A stretch of 64,000 nucleotides of DNA from Synechococcus sp. WH 8109. GTDB lineage: Bacteria; Cyanobacteriota; Cyanobacteriia; PCC-6307; Cyanobiaceae. The position numbers were made by a program, and so were the translations under genes. The notes under the pieces were generated by a model. That model made no database searches, was not told where the DNA came from, and was given only the letters and a program-made list of their open reading frames with translations. Below, piece after piece: positions 54,423 through 63,112 of this stretch. The stretch lies in NCBI RefSeq assembly GCF_000161795.2, contig NZ_CP006882.1:62001-126000 (forward strand). The letters run 5' to 3'. How positions within the stretch are numbered: the first letter of the stretch is position 1; every line of letters begins with the position of its first letter.

Positions 54423-55379
54423 ATGGCGCTTGGTTCCGTTGTCGCCTGTCTCGGCGAAGCTCTGATCGACCGTCTTGGGCCGCCTGGAGGTGATCCGGCG
54501 GTGGATCGGCCGGTGGACGACCGTCTGGGAGGCGCGCCAGCGAATGTGGCCTGTGGATTGGCTCGCTTGGGGACCCCTGTGGTCTTTGTCGGTCGCTTGG
54601 GGCAGGACGCCATTGGCGAGGCTTTTACCAGGTTGTTCGCTGAGCGTGGTGTCGGTACCACGCTGCTTCAGCGGGATGCCGAGCGTCCCAGTCGCATCGT
54701 GCTGGTTCGTCGTTCGATGGAGGGTGAACGGCAGTTTCAGGGTTTTGCCGGGGATCAAGGGGCTGGTTTCGCAGATCAGGCCCTGGAGTCGTTTGTACTG
54801 CCCGAGGCCCAATGGTTGTTGATCGGCACCCTCCTGCTGGCGGCACCAACGTCGGCATCGGCTTTGTTGTCAGCCGTGCGTCAGGCCCGGAACCAGGGAA
54901 TGGCGATTGCTCTCGATGTCAATTGGCGCCCCACGTTCTGGGATGCCACCGCTGATCCCGAGGCCGGACCGTCTGCAGCGGCGAAGGCTGCGATTCAACC
55001 GCTGCTGCGCCAGGCGGCTCTGATCAAGTTGGCGACAGAGGAAGCCCTCTGGTTTTTCAACAGCGACGATCCCGCCGCGATCCAGCGGGCCTTGCCCCAG
55101 CGGCCGGATGTGGTGGTGACTAATGGGGCGGCCCCGGTGCGCTGGCAATTGGGAGCCGACTCTGGTCAGCAGGCCGCCTTTCAGCTCCCCAGCGTCGTCG
55201 ACACCACAGGTGCTGGCGATGCCTTCACGGCCGGGTTGCTGCACCGCTGGGCTGCCGCGTCTCAGGAGCGCATTCGCTTTGCGGCTGCCTGCGGGGCCAT
55301 GGTCTGCGGCGGGGCCGGTGGTATCGATCCCCAGCCCACGCAGGCTCAGGTGGAGGCGTTCCTGGGGGGGGTGAGCTGA
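54423..55379 (+). CDS. PfkB-family carbohydrate kinase (fructokinase-like)
   Basis: PfkB kinases phosphorylate sugars or nucleosides with ATP. The 318-residue product has GGAPANVACGLARLGTPVVF, the N-terminal substrate lid, and FVGRLGQDAIGEAFTRLFAE. The C-terminal signature VVDTTGAGDAFTAGLLHRWA contains the catalytic Asp of the GAGD motif. The pattern matches bacterial fructokinases best. It lies 22 nt downstream of mutY on the same strand and converges with tsaE, overlapping it by 34 nt. The sugar is not certain. Confidence 0.9.
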   Translation: MALGSVVACLGEALIDRLGPPGGDPAVDRPVDDRLGGAPANVACGLARLGTPVVFVGRLGQDAIGEAFTRLFAERGVGTTLLQRDAERPSRIVLVRRSMEGERQFQGFAGDQGAGFADQALESFVLPEAQWLLIGTLLLAAPTSASALLSAVRQARNQGMAIALDVNWRPTFWDATADPEAGPSAAAKAAIQPLLRQAALIKLATEEALWFFNSDDPAAIQRALPQRPDVVVTNGAAPVRWQLGADSGQQAAFQLPSVVDTTGAGDAFTAGLLHRWAAASQERIRFAAACGAMVCGGAGGIDPQPTQAQVEAFLGGVS

Positions 55380-55861
55380 GCCAGTCGGCCCTCGTCCTGG
55401 TGACGCAGCTCGAGTCGCCAGGCCTCGGCCAGATCGATCCCCAGCCGTTCCGGCCACTCCACGGCCATCAACGCCCCGGTGGCGCGGGCTTCCTCCTCCT
55501 CCTGAAGAAACAGTTCATCGGCGGAGGCCGGTTGCTCCAAGCGATAGAGATCAAGATGCACCAGCTGCGGTTCCCCCTGGGGGTAGTGCTGCGCCAGGGC
55601 AAAGGTGGGGCTGGTGATCGCTTCGCTGATCCCGAGACCTTCTGCCAGGCCCTGCACCAACGATGTCTTGCCGGCCCCCAGGGGGCCGCTCAACAGCAGG
55701 ATTGCGCCCTTCGGAAGCTCGCGCGCCAGCAATCGGCCCAGGGCTCGAGTCGTCTCAAGGGTCTCAAGGGACCAGACATGCCTTGTAGAGTTCAGATCTA
55801 GCGAGCCCGAAGCCTCGGCGTCTCTGCAGAGATTCAACTCCACGATTGCTTTAGGGAGCAT
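55346..55861 (-). CDS. tsaE: tRNA threonylcarbamoyladenosine biosynthesis ATPase TsaE
   Basis: TsaE powers synthesis of t6A at position 37 of tRNAs that read ANN codons, with TsaB and TsaD. The 171-residue product shows Walker [21 protein letters not shown], then [16 protein letters not shown] and [40 protein letters not shown] supplies the conserved Glu-Trp-x-Glu region. The ATG at 55861 is a plausible start, since it overlaps the shared upstream region of the divergent ahcY by only a few bases; the 25 residues before [15 protein letters not shown] are not conserved, so a shorter alternative start is possible. It overlaps the PfkB gene at its 3' end. Confidence 0.85.
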   Translation of the reverse strand: MLPKAIVELNLCRDAEASGSLDLNSTRHVWSLETLETTRALGRLLARELPKGAILLLSGPLGAGKTSLVQGLAEGLGISEAITSPTFALAQHYPQGEPQLVHLDLYRLEQPASADELFLQEEEEARATGALMAVEWPERLGIDLAEAWRLELRHQDEGRLAQLTPPRNAST

Positions 55862-55868
55862 TAGATCC

Positions 55869-57299
<1,431 letters not shown>

Positions 57300-57333
57300 T
57301 CACGATCCAGCGGATCGGAATCCGATCTTCACG

Positions 57334-57377
57334 GCCCCATGGAAGACTTGCGCGATCGAGCGCAGTCTCCATGGGGC
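57334..57377 (+). other. Long inverted repeat covering the dedA start codon
   Basis: GCCCCATGGAAGACT (57334-57348) and AGTCTCCATGGGGC (57364-57377) pair over 14 bp with one bulge and a 15-nt loop. The second arm contains the dedA ATG at 57371, so the stem would hide the start codon in the RNA. A 16-codon reading frame (MEDLRDRAQSPWGSLI) starts at the ATG in the first arm (57339). It is not followed by a T-run, which makes an ahcY terminator less likely. Confidence 0.6.
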
Positions 57378-58030
57378 TCTCTGATCTGATCACACAACTG
57401 CCGGAGCTGATCGGCCAGGCAGTGGAGGCGAATCAGTGGCTGGGGTACACCGCGATCTTCGCGGCGATGTTTCTTGAGAATCTGTTCCCGCCGATTCCGT
57501 CAGAGCTGATCATGCCCCTCGGGGGCTTTTATGTGCAGCAGGGTCAGCTGGATCTGGTGCCCGTGGTGTTGGCCGGTTTGCTGGGCACGGTGCTCGGTGC
57601 CCTGCCCTGGTACGGGATCGGACGGTTGATCAACGAGGAACGGATCGAAGCCTGGTTGCAACGCCACGGTCGCTGGATTGGCATCAGTGCCGATGAGTTG
57701 GCCCGCAGCCGCCGCTGGTTCAGCCGCTATGGCACCGCCCTGGTGTTCTGGGGGCGTCTGGTTCCTGGAATTCGCACGCTGATCTCAGTGCCTGCGGGCA
57801 TTGAAATGATGCCGATGGCGCCGTTTCTGGTCTGGACCACCGCCGGCAGCCTGATCTGGACGGCCCTGCTCACCATGGCCGGCATGGTTCTCGGAGAGGG
57901 ATATAGCAACGTTGAGCTCTGGATTGACCCTGTCTCCAAGGCCGTCAAGGTGTTGCTGGTGGTGTCTCTGCTGGCGGGCGCGATCTGGCTGGGTCTGCGC
58001 ATCTGGCGCCGGCGTCAGTCGTCCGACTGA
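57371..58030 (+). CDS. DedA-family membrane protein
   Basis: DedA proteins are inner-membrane proteins linked to lipid (undecaprenyl phosphate) recycling and envelope stability. The 219-residue product has AAMFLENLFPPIPSELIMPL, the diagnostic FLENLFPPIPSE motif with the re-entrant helix, then GTVLGALPWYGIGRLINE and WGRLVPGIRTLISVPAGIEM, the second re-entrant region with the conserved Arg. C-terminal helices and a basic end (LRIWRRRQSSD) follow. The start codon lies in a strong inverted repeat. It follows ahcY by 71 nt. Confidence 0.93.
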   Translation: MGLSDLITQLPELIGQAVEANQWLGYTAIFAAMFLENLFPPIPSELIMPLGGFYVQQGQLDLVPVVLAGLLGTVLGALPWYGIGRLINEERIEAWLQRHGRWIGISADELARSRRWFSRYGTALVFWGRLVPGIRTLISVPAGIEMMPMAPFLVWTTAGSLIWTALLTMAGMVLGEGYSNVELWIDPVSKAVKVLLVVSLLAGAIWLGLRIWRRRQSSD

Positions 58031-58063
58031 GCACCGGCCCGAGGGGTTCCCTGGGGAGGAGGC

Positions 58064-58441
58064 TCAGAAGGGGATGTCCTCATCGGAGGCCTGGCCGCCA
58101 AAGGTGCCGGCGGCCTCCTGGTTGTCCCGTTTGGATCCCAGCAGTTCGAGTCGATCCACACGAACCACGGGCTTGCTGCGCTCTTCGCCGCTGGCACGGT
58201 CGGTCCAGCGATCCAGCTTGAAGCTGCCGATGATGCCCAGCAAGGAGCCCTTCTTTACGTAATCCGCAGCAACCTGGGCCTGCTTGCCCCAGATCTCGAG
58301 GTTGAACCAGTCGGGTTCATCGTCGCGGCTGCGACGGTTCACCGCCATGGTGAGGTTGGCCACCATGCTGCCGGACTCGAAGTAACGCACTTCGGGATCG
58401 CGGCCGGCACGGCCGACGAGGGTGACGGAATTAACGCCCAT
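58064..58441 (-). CDS. ssb: Single-stranded DNA-binding protein
   Basis: SSB coats single-stranded DNA and recruits repair and replication proteins. The 125-residue product has the OB fold: NSVTLVGRAGRDPEVRYFES, then NLTMAVNRRSRDDEPDWFNL, IWGKQAQVAADYVKKGSLLG and KPVVRVDRLELLGSK. The acidic tail DEDIPF at the C-terminus is the protein-contact tip. Its start at 58441 has an AGGAGA sequence 10 nt upstream. The gene converges with dedA (33 nt apart) and is divergent from mreB. Confidence 0.95.
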   Translation of the reverse strand: MGVNSVTLVGRAGRDPEVRYFESGSMVANLTMAVNRRSRDDEPDWFNLEIWGKQAQVAADYVKKGSLLGIIGSFKLDRWTDRASGEERSKPVVRVDRLELLGSKRDNQEAAGTFGGQASDEDIPF

Positions 58442-58508
58442 AGACAATCTTCTCCTGAATTTGGATTCATGATGGGGCACCGGTTGGGTGACTGCTTTTA
58501 AGGAGTTC

Positions 58509-58526
58509 CACCCAAGCCGCTGGGTG
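58509..58526. promoter_or_regulatory. Small inverted repeat between ssb and mreB
   Basis: CACCCA (58509-58514) and TGGGTG (58521-58526) form a perfect 6-bp inverted repeat with a 6-nt spacer, in the 126-nt divergent region between ssb and mreB. It may be an operator or just a hairpin in the mreB leader. Confidence 0.3.
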
Positions 58527-58567
58527 TAACAGGCAACCGCTGTGAACGCCCCTATGATCCGGCCGTC

Positions 58568-59635
58568 TTGACTGCGGTGTCTGTGTTCTTTCGTCGTTTC
58601 CAGCTGTCGCGCGACATCGGCATCGACCTGGGCACCGCTAACACCCTGATCTACGTTTCCGGCCGGGGCATCGTGCTGCAGGAGCCCTCCGTGGTGGCTC
58701 TTGATCTCGAGCGTGGCACCACCATGGCAGTGGGTGATGAAGCCAAGTTGATGCTCGGCCGCACCCCTGGAAACATCCGGGCAGTCCGCCCTTTGCGCGA
58801 TGGGGTGATCGCCGATTTTGATGCTGCTGAGCAAATGCTCAAAACCTTCATCACCAAAGGCAATGAGGGCCGCGGCATCATGGCCCCTCGACTCGTGGTC
58901 GGCATCCCTAGTGGTGTGACCGGTGTGGAGCGTCGCGCCGTCCGCGAAGCCGGCATGGCTGGGGCGCGTGAAGTGCATCTGATTGATGAGCCGGTGGCAG
59001 CCGCCATCGGTGCGGGCCTTCCGGTCACTGAGCCCGTTGGGACGATGATTGTCGACATCGGTGGCGGCACCACCGAGGTGGCGGTACTGAGCCTCGGTGG
59101 AACGGTGCTGAGTGAATCCGTCCGCGTAGCCGGCGATGAGATCAGCGATTCCATCAGTGTTTACCTGAAAAAGGTTCACAACATGGTGGTGGGCGAGCGC
59201 ACGGCCGAGGAGATCAAGATCCGCATCGGCTCCGCCTTCCCGGACGACGAGTTCGATCAGCAGTCCATGGATGTGCGGGGTCTGCACCTGCTCTCCGGTT
59301 TGCCGCGCACCATCAATCTCAAGGCCGGTGATCTGCGGGAAGCAATTGCGGAGCCTCTTAACGTGATTGTTGAAGCGGTGAAACGCACCCTGGAGCGCAC
59401 ACCCCCTGAGCTGGCGGCAGACATCGTGGATCGCGGCATCATGCTTGCGGGAGGTGGTGCGTTAGTCCGAGGCATCAGTGACCTGATCAGCCACGAGACC
59501 GGCATCTTTGTGCACATCGCCGAAGACCCCCTGCTCTGCGTGGTGAACGGTTGCGGCCAGGTTCTGGAGGACTGGAAACGCCTGCAGCGGGTGGTGGATA
59601 CCCCGGAATTCGTCCGAACCGCGGCAGGCGTCTGA
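58568..59635 (+). CDS. mreB: Rod shape-determining protein MreB
   Basis: MreB is the bacterial actin that organises cell wall synthesis. The 355-residue product begins with the phosphate loop IGIDLGTANTLIYVSGRGIV and has VVGIPSGVTGVERRAVREAG, GTMIVDIGGGTTEVAVLSLG, and IMLAGGGALVRGISDLISHE, the actin-fold nucleotide motifs. The start is uncertain: a TTG at 58568 gives the ORF reported, but GTGs at 58577 and 58583 are equally good and the latter gives VFFRRFQLSRDIG. mreC follows 4 nt after its stop, so this is the first gene of an mreBCD operon. Confidence 0.95.
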   Translation: MTAVSVFFRRFQLSRDIGIDLGTANTLIYVSGRGIVLQEPSVVALDLERGTTMAVGDEAKLMLGRTPGNIRAVRPLRDGVIADFDAAEQMLKTFITKGNEGRGIMAPRLVVGIPSGVTGVERRAVREAGMAGAREVHLIDEPVAAAIGAGLPVTEPVGTMIVDIGGGTTEVAVLSLGGTVLSESVRVAGDEISDSISVYLKKVHNMVVGERTAEEIKIRIGSAFPDDEFDQQSMDVRGLHLLSGLPRTINLKAGDLREAIAEPLNVIVEAVKRTLERTPPELAADIVDRGIMLAGGGALVRGISDLISHETGIFVHIAEDPLLCVVNGCGQVLEDWKRLQRVVDTPEFVRTAAGV

Positions 59636-59639
59636 AGCG

Positions 59640-60386
59640 ATGGCCCCGACGCTCCGTCCCGGCAAGAGCCGCTGGCGCGGATTGGGGCAACTCACCCCCT
59701 GGCTGCTGCTTGTGGGCGGGCTTCTGATGGTGCGTCTGAGCAAGGGCGCTGGTTTCACCGATGCCTATGCGCTGCTCAGCCGTCCTTTCTGGCCTGGTTC
59801 TGCCCAGCGGGAATGGGTCATGGCTGCAACGGATTTGGAGGAGCGGTCTCGCCTGCAGCTGCTGGAAGACGACAACCGTCGCTTGCGCGCTTTGTTGGAG
59901 TTGCAGCAACGAGGATCAGCTCAAGGCAAGGTATCGGCTGCCGTGATCTCCCGCTCTTCGCGGGGGTGGTGGCAGCAATTGCAACTGGGCAAGGGCTCGC
60001 TGCAGGGCATCGGTAGGAGCGATGCGGTTCTTGGCCCTGGCGGTTTGGTGGGCCGCATCGACAGTGTTACTCCCGCCACGGCGCGGGTGAAGTTGCTTAC
60101 CGCTCCGGGCCATGAGATCGGCGTCTGGCTGCCCCGCAGCCGCCGCCACGGATTGCTGGTCGGCCGCGGCAGCAGCCGGCTTTCGCTTCGTTTCATCGAC
60201 AAGGACCCCGACGTGCGTCCGGGGGATCTGGTGGCTACGTCCCCGGCCAGCACCTTGTTGCCCCCCAACGTGCCGGTGGGGGTGATCCAGTCGGTAGATG
60301 AACAGGCTGTTCCTGCACCTGTAGCGGTGGTGCAGTTGATCGCAGCACCGGAGGCGATCGACTGGGTGCAGGTGCAAACCCGTTGA
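59640..60386 (+). CDS. mreC: Rod shape-determining protein MreC
   Basis: MreC is a periplasmic scaffold anchored by one membrane helix that links MreB to wall enzymes. The 248-residue product has an N-terminal membrane segment (about residues 18-36: LTPWLLLVGGLLMVRLSK). A helical part follows (EERSRLQLLEDDNRRLRALL), then beta domains with VISRSSRGWWQQLQLGKGSL, GLVGRIDSVTPATARVKLLT, and SRLSLRFIDKDPDVRPGDLV. Short intergenic distances tie it to mreB and mreD. Confidence 0.92.
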   Translation: MAPTLRPGKSRWRGLGQLTPWLLLVGGLLMVRLSKGAGFTDAYALLSRPFWPGSAQREWVMAATDLEERSRLQLLEDDNRRLRALLELQQRGSAQGKVSAAVISRSSRGWWQQLQLGKGSLQGIGRSDAVLGPGGLVGRIDSVTPATARVKLLTAPGHEIGVWLPRSRRHGLLVGRGSSRLSLRFIDKDPDVRPGDLVATSPASTLLPPNVPVGVIQSVDEQAVPAPVAVVQLIAAPEAIDWVQVQTR

Positions 60387-60400
60387 GATGAACTACTGAA

Positions 60401-60910
60401 ATGACGCGTCTGCACCGACAACCGATATGTGTGGCCTCGGCATTGATGGTGCCGTTTCTGGCCTTGGCGTCGCCGCCTTGGTTGGCCATCGATGGGGTTG
60501 GTCCCGCCTGGGCTGTGCTCTGGCTGTTGCCCTGGGCTCTCGTGGATGGTCCGGTGTCGGGGGCGTTGTCGGGTGTGGCTTTGGGGCTGGTGCTGGATGG
60601 TCTCAATCTCGGCGGTGTCAGTCAGGTGCCCGCGCTGCTGCTGCTGGGCTGGTGGTGGGGACGGCTGGGGCGGCGTGCAGCACCTATCCAACGCAGCCTG
60701 AATCTGGGCTTGTTGGCCTGGCTCGGGTCCGTGGGTCTTGGTTTGTCGTTGATCCTTCAGCTCTGGTGGCGTCAAGGCGGAGTGTTGGATCCCCTCACCC
60801 AGAGCTGGGGCCTGCAGACCCTTTGGTGCCAGGCCCTGGTGACGGGTTTGCTGGCGCCGGTGTTGGTGTCGTTGCAGTTGCTGCTCTGGCGAAGGAGGGT
60901 TCCCTCATGA
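60401..60910 (+). CDS. mreD: MreD-like membrane protein
   Basis: This 169-residue hydrophobic protein follows mreC by 14 nt, where mreD normally lies. It has about five membrane helices: ASALMVPFLALASPPWLAID, VLWLLPWALVDGPVSGALSG, GLVLDGLNLGGVSQVPALLL, LGLLAWLGSVGLGLSLILQL and LVTGLLAPVLVSLQLLLWRR. MreD sequences are poorly conserved, so the name rests mainly on position and topology. The following gene starts inside its stop (ATGA). Confidence 0.78.
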   Translation: MTRLHRQPICVASALMVPFLALASPPWLAIDGVGPAWAVLWLLPWALVDGPVSGALSGVALGLVLDGLNLGGVSQVPALLLLGWWWGRLGRRAAPIQRSLNLGLLAWLGSVGLGLSLILQLWWRQGGVLDPLTQSWGLQTLWCQALVTGLLAPVLVSLQLLLWRRRVPS

Positions 60911-62214
60911 GGCTGACGCGTCGGGATCTGCTGCTGGGGGCAGCGGCGATGGGGTTGGCGGCCTGCGGCCTGAGGACTCCACAGATCAGGGCTCTGGAGT
61001 TGTGGACCCTGCAATTGGCTCCCAAGTTCAACCCGTATTTTGCGGATGTTCTGGGGGCCTGGAGCCGCCTCCATCCCGATGAACCTGTGCGCTGGACGGA
61101 TCTGCCCTGGGGGTCCGTGGAACGCAAGTTGCTGGCGGCGGTGTTTGCGCGCACGGCCCCGGATGTGGTGAATCTCAATCCGCCCTTCGCGGCCAATCTG
61201 GCCAGCAAGGGAGGGCTAGCGGACTTAACCCCGCTGCTGCCTGCTGATGCCGCTGGCCGCTATCTGCCCTCGGTGTGGCAGGCCTGCAGCGATCCCGATG
61301 CCGGGCAGATCGCTCTGCCTTGGTATCTCACGGTCCGATTGAGTCTGGTGAACCGCGCACTGTTGGATCAAGCCGGTATTGCAGCTCCGCCTAGCCGCTG
61401 GGATCAGGTGCCGGCCTTCGCTCGTCGCATCCGCGAGCGCACGGGCCGTTACGGCCTGTTTCTTACCACTGTTCCGGACGACTCGGCTGAACTCCTGGAA
61501 ACCCTGGTGCAGATGGGGGTGACCCTGCTGGATTCCCAACGCAGGGCCGCCTTCAACAGCCCTGCGGGGCTCCGGGCCTTCCGTTTCTGGAGTGATCTCT
61601 ACCGGGAGGGGCTGTTGCCTCGGGAGGTGGTGAGTCAGGGGCAACGCCGGGCGATCGAGTTGTTCCAGAGCGGTGATCTGGCCCTGGCGGCCACGGGGGC
61701 GGAATTCCTGCGCAGCATTCAGACCAATGCGCCGGGGGTGGCCGCGGTGACGGAGCCCCATCCCCCGGTGACCGGTGCAGATGGCGCAGCCAATGTGGCT
61801 TTGATGACGTTGGCGGTGCCGCGTCAGAGCCAGCGCGCCCGGGAGGCCGTGGATCTTGCGCTGTTCCTGACCAATGCCGAGCATCAGGCGCGCTTCGCGG
61901 CTGAGGCACGGGTTCTGCCGTCGTCGTTGGAGGCCCTGGCCCGAGTGCGTGTTGAATTGGCGCAGCGGGTTCCTGCCACAGCCGCTGAACGTCAGATTCG
62001 CCAGGCCCGTTTGTTGTCGGCCAGCACGTTGGATCGAGCCCGGGTGTTGGTGCCGGCGTTGCCGGGGATCAAACGCCTCCAGAAGATCCTTTATACCCAG
62101 ATGCAGCGGGCGATGTTGGCCCAGATCAGCCCTGAGCAGGCCTTAACAGCTGCGGCGTCGGAATGGAACCGTTACGCCCGTTCGCGGTGGCCTGAGGTTG
62201 TCGGCAATTCTTAA
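60907..62214 (+). CDS. Extracellular solute-binding lipoprotein (sugar ABC transporter type)
   Basis: Family 1 solute-binding proteins deliver sugars or other small molecules to an ABC importer. The 435-residue product begins with a twin-arginine-like lipoprotein signal (MRLTRRDLLLGAAAMGLAAC), whose Cys is the lipidation site. The mature part contains LELWTLQLAPKFNPYFADVL, PDVVNLNPPFAANLASKGGL, and VNRALLDQAGIAAPPSRWDQ with LFQSGDLALAATGAEFLRSI, typical of maltose/glycerol-phosphate-type binding proteins. No permease or ATPase gene follows in the window, so the partner transporter is elsewhere. It is tied to the mre operon by a 4-nt overlap, which is an unusual position. Confidence 0.88.
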   Translation: MRLTRRDLLLGAAAMGLAACGLRTPQIRALELWTLQLAPKFNPYFADVLGAWSRLHPDEPVRWTDLPWGSVERKLLAAVFARTAPDVVNLNPPFAANLASKGGLADLTPLLPADAAGRYLPSVWQACSDPDAGQIALPWYLTVRLSLVNRALLDQAGIAAPPSRWDQVPAFARRIRERTGRYGLFLTTVPDDSAELLETLVQMGVTLLDSQRRAAFNSPAGLRAFRFWSDLYREGLLPREVVSQGQRRAIELFQSGDLALAATGAEFLRSIQTNAPGVAAVTEPHPPVTGADGAANVALMTLAVPRQSQRAREAVDLALFLTNAEHQARFAAEARVLPSSLEALARVRVELAQRVPATAAERQIRQARLLSASTLDRARVLVPALPGIKRLQKILYTQMQRAMLAQISPEQALTAAASEWNRYARSRWPEVVGNS

Positions 62215-62306
62215 AACAATCGGTAAACCGGCTGCGCGCCAGGGTGTTTGCGTCGGTGTTTAGGCCCTGACCAGTAAGGTTGCAGCTCGTTAAGGGTTTG
62301 ATTCGG

Positions 62307-63068
62307 ATGACGGGCGACCTGCCCTCACAACCCAAAGCGGCCATTCTTGTCGTTGATGACGAGGCTGCAGTCCGTCGTGTCCTGGTGATGCGCCTGCAGC
62401 TGTCGGGCTACCGCGTCATATGTGCTGAGGACGGTGAACAGGCCCTTGAAATGTTCCACAACGAGTCCCCCGATCTGGTGGTGCTCGATGTGATGCTGCC
62501 CAAGTTGGACGGCTTTGCAGTGTGCCGCCGCCTGCGGGCCGAATCTTGCGTGCCAATCATCTTCCTCTCTGCCGTTGAAGCCATTTCCGAGCGGGTGGCC
62601 GGTCTGGATCTTGGCGCTGATGACTATCTTCCTAAACCCTTCAGCCCCAAGGAACTCGAAGCCCGCATCGCCACGATTCTGCGCCGGGTGGGCCGGGGCA
62701 ATGCAGTGGTTGAAAGCCGTGAATTGCCCACGGGGCAAGGCGTTTTGCGGCTCGGCGATTTGGTGGTGGACACCAACCGACGCCAGGTGACCCGTGGATC
62801 GGAGCGCATCAATCTCACTTACACGGAATTCAGCCTGTTGGAGTTGCTGTTTCGTGATCCCGGCCATGTCGTGCCCCGGGCCGAAATTTTGGAGCAGCTC
62901 TGGGGGTATCCCCCCCGTCGAGCCGCTGACCTACGCGTGGTGGATGTCTACGTGGCGCGCTTGCGCGGAAAGCTCGAGCCGGATCCCCGTAACCCTGAGC
63001 TGATCCTTACTGTGCGGGGCATTGGCTACGCCTCCCAGCGCATGGGCGAGGCATCTGCTGCCGGTTGA
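62307..63068 (+). CDS. OmpR-type response regulator, RpaB/Ycf27-related
   Basis: This 253-residue two-component regulator has a receiver domain (AAILVVDDEAAVRRVLVMRL with the acidic pocket, DLVVLDVMLPKLDGFAVCRR with the phosphorylated Asp, IIFLSAVEAISERVAGLDLG and GADDYLPKPFSPKELEARIA with the conserved Lys). A winged-helix DNA-binding domain follows (INLTYTEFSLLELLFRDPGH, VVDVYVARLRGKLEPDPRNP, LILTVRGIGYAS). The closest family I know is RpaB/Ycf27, but several RpaB-typical residues differ (SAVEAISERV where RpaB has TALGDVADRI), so it is probably a paralogue. The ATG at 62307 fits the family; a longer in-frame start at 62280 is unlikely. Its sensor kinase is not in the window. Confidence 0.92.
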   Translation: MTGDLPSQPKAAILVVDDEAAVRRVLVMRLQLSGYRVICAEDGEQALEMFHNESPDLVVLDVMLPKLDGFAVCRRLRAESCVPIIFLSAVEAISERVAGLDLGADDYLPKPFSPKELEARIATILRRVGRGNAVVESRELPTGQGVLRLGDLVVDTNRRQVTRGSERINLTYTEFSLLELLFRDPGHVVPRAEILEQLWGYPPRRAADLRVVDVYVARLRGKLEPDPRNPELILTVRGIGYASQRMGEASAAG

Positions 63069-63112
63069 TCAACCCGCGGCCGGGCAGGATGGCGCCCGAC
63101 TGACCTGCTGCT

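Noticed and set aside
55780-55868. SAH riboswitch upstream of ahcY
   Set aside because: The leader has small palindromes, but I could not match the conserved core of that riboswitch. Most of the region is also antisense to tsaE.
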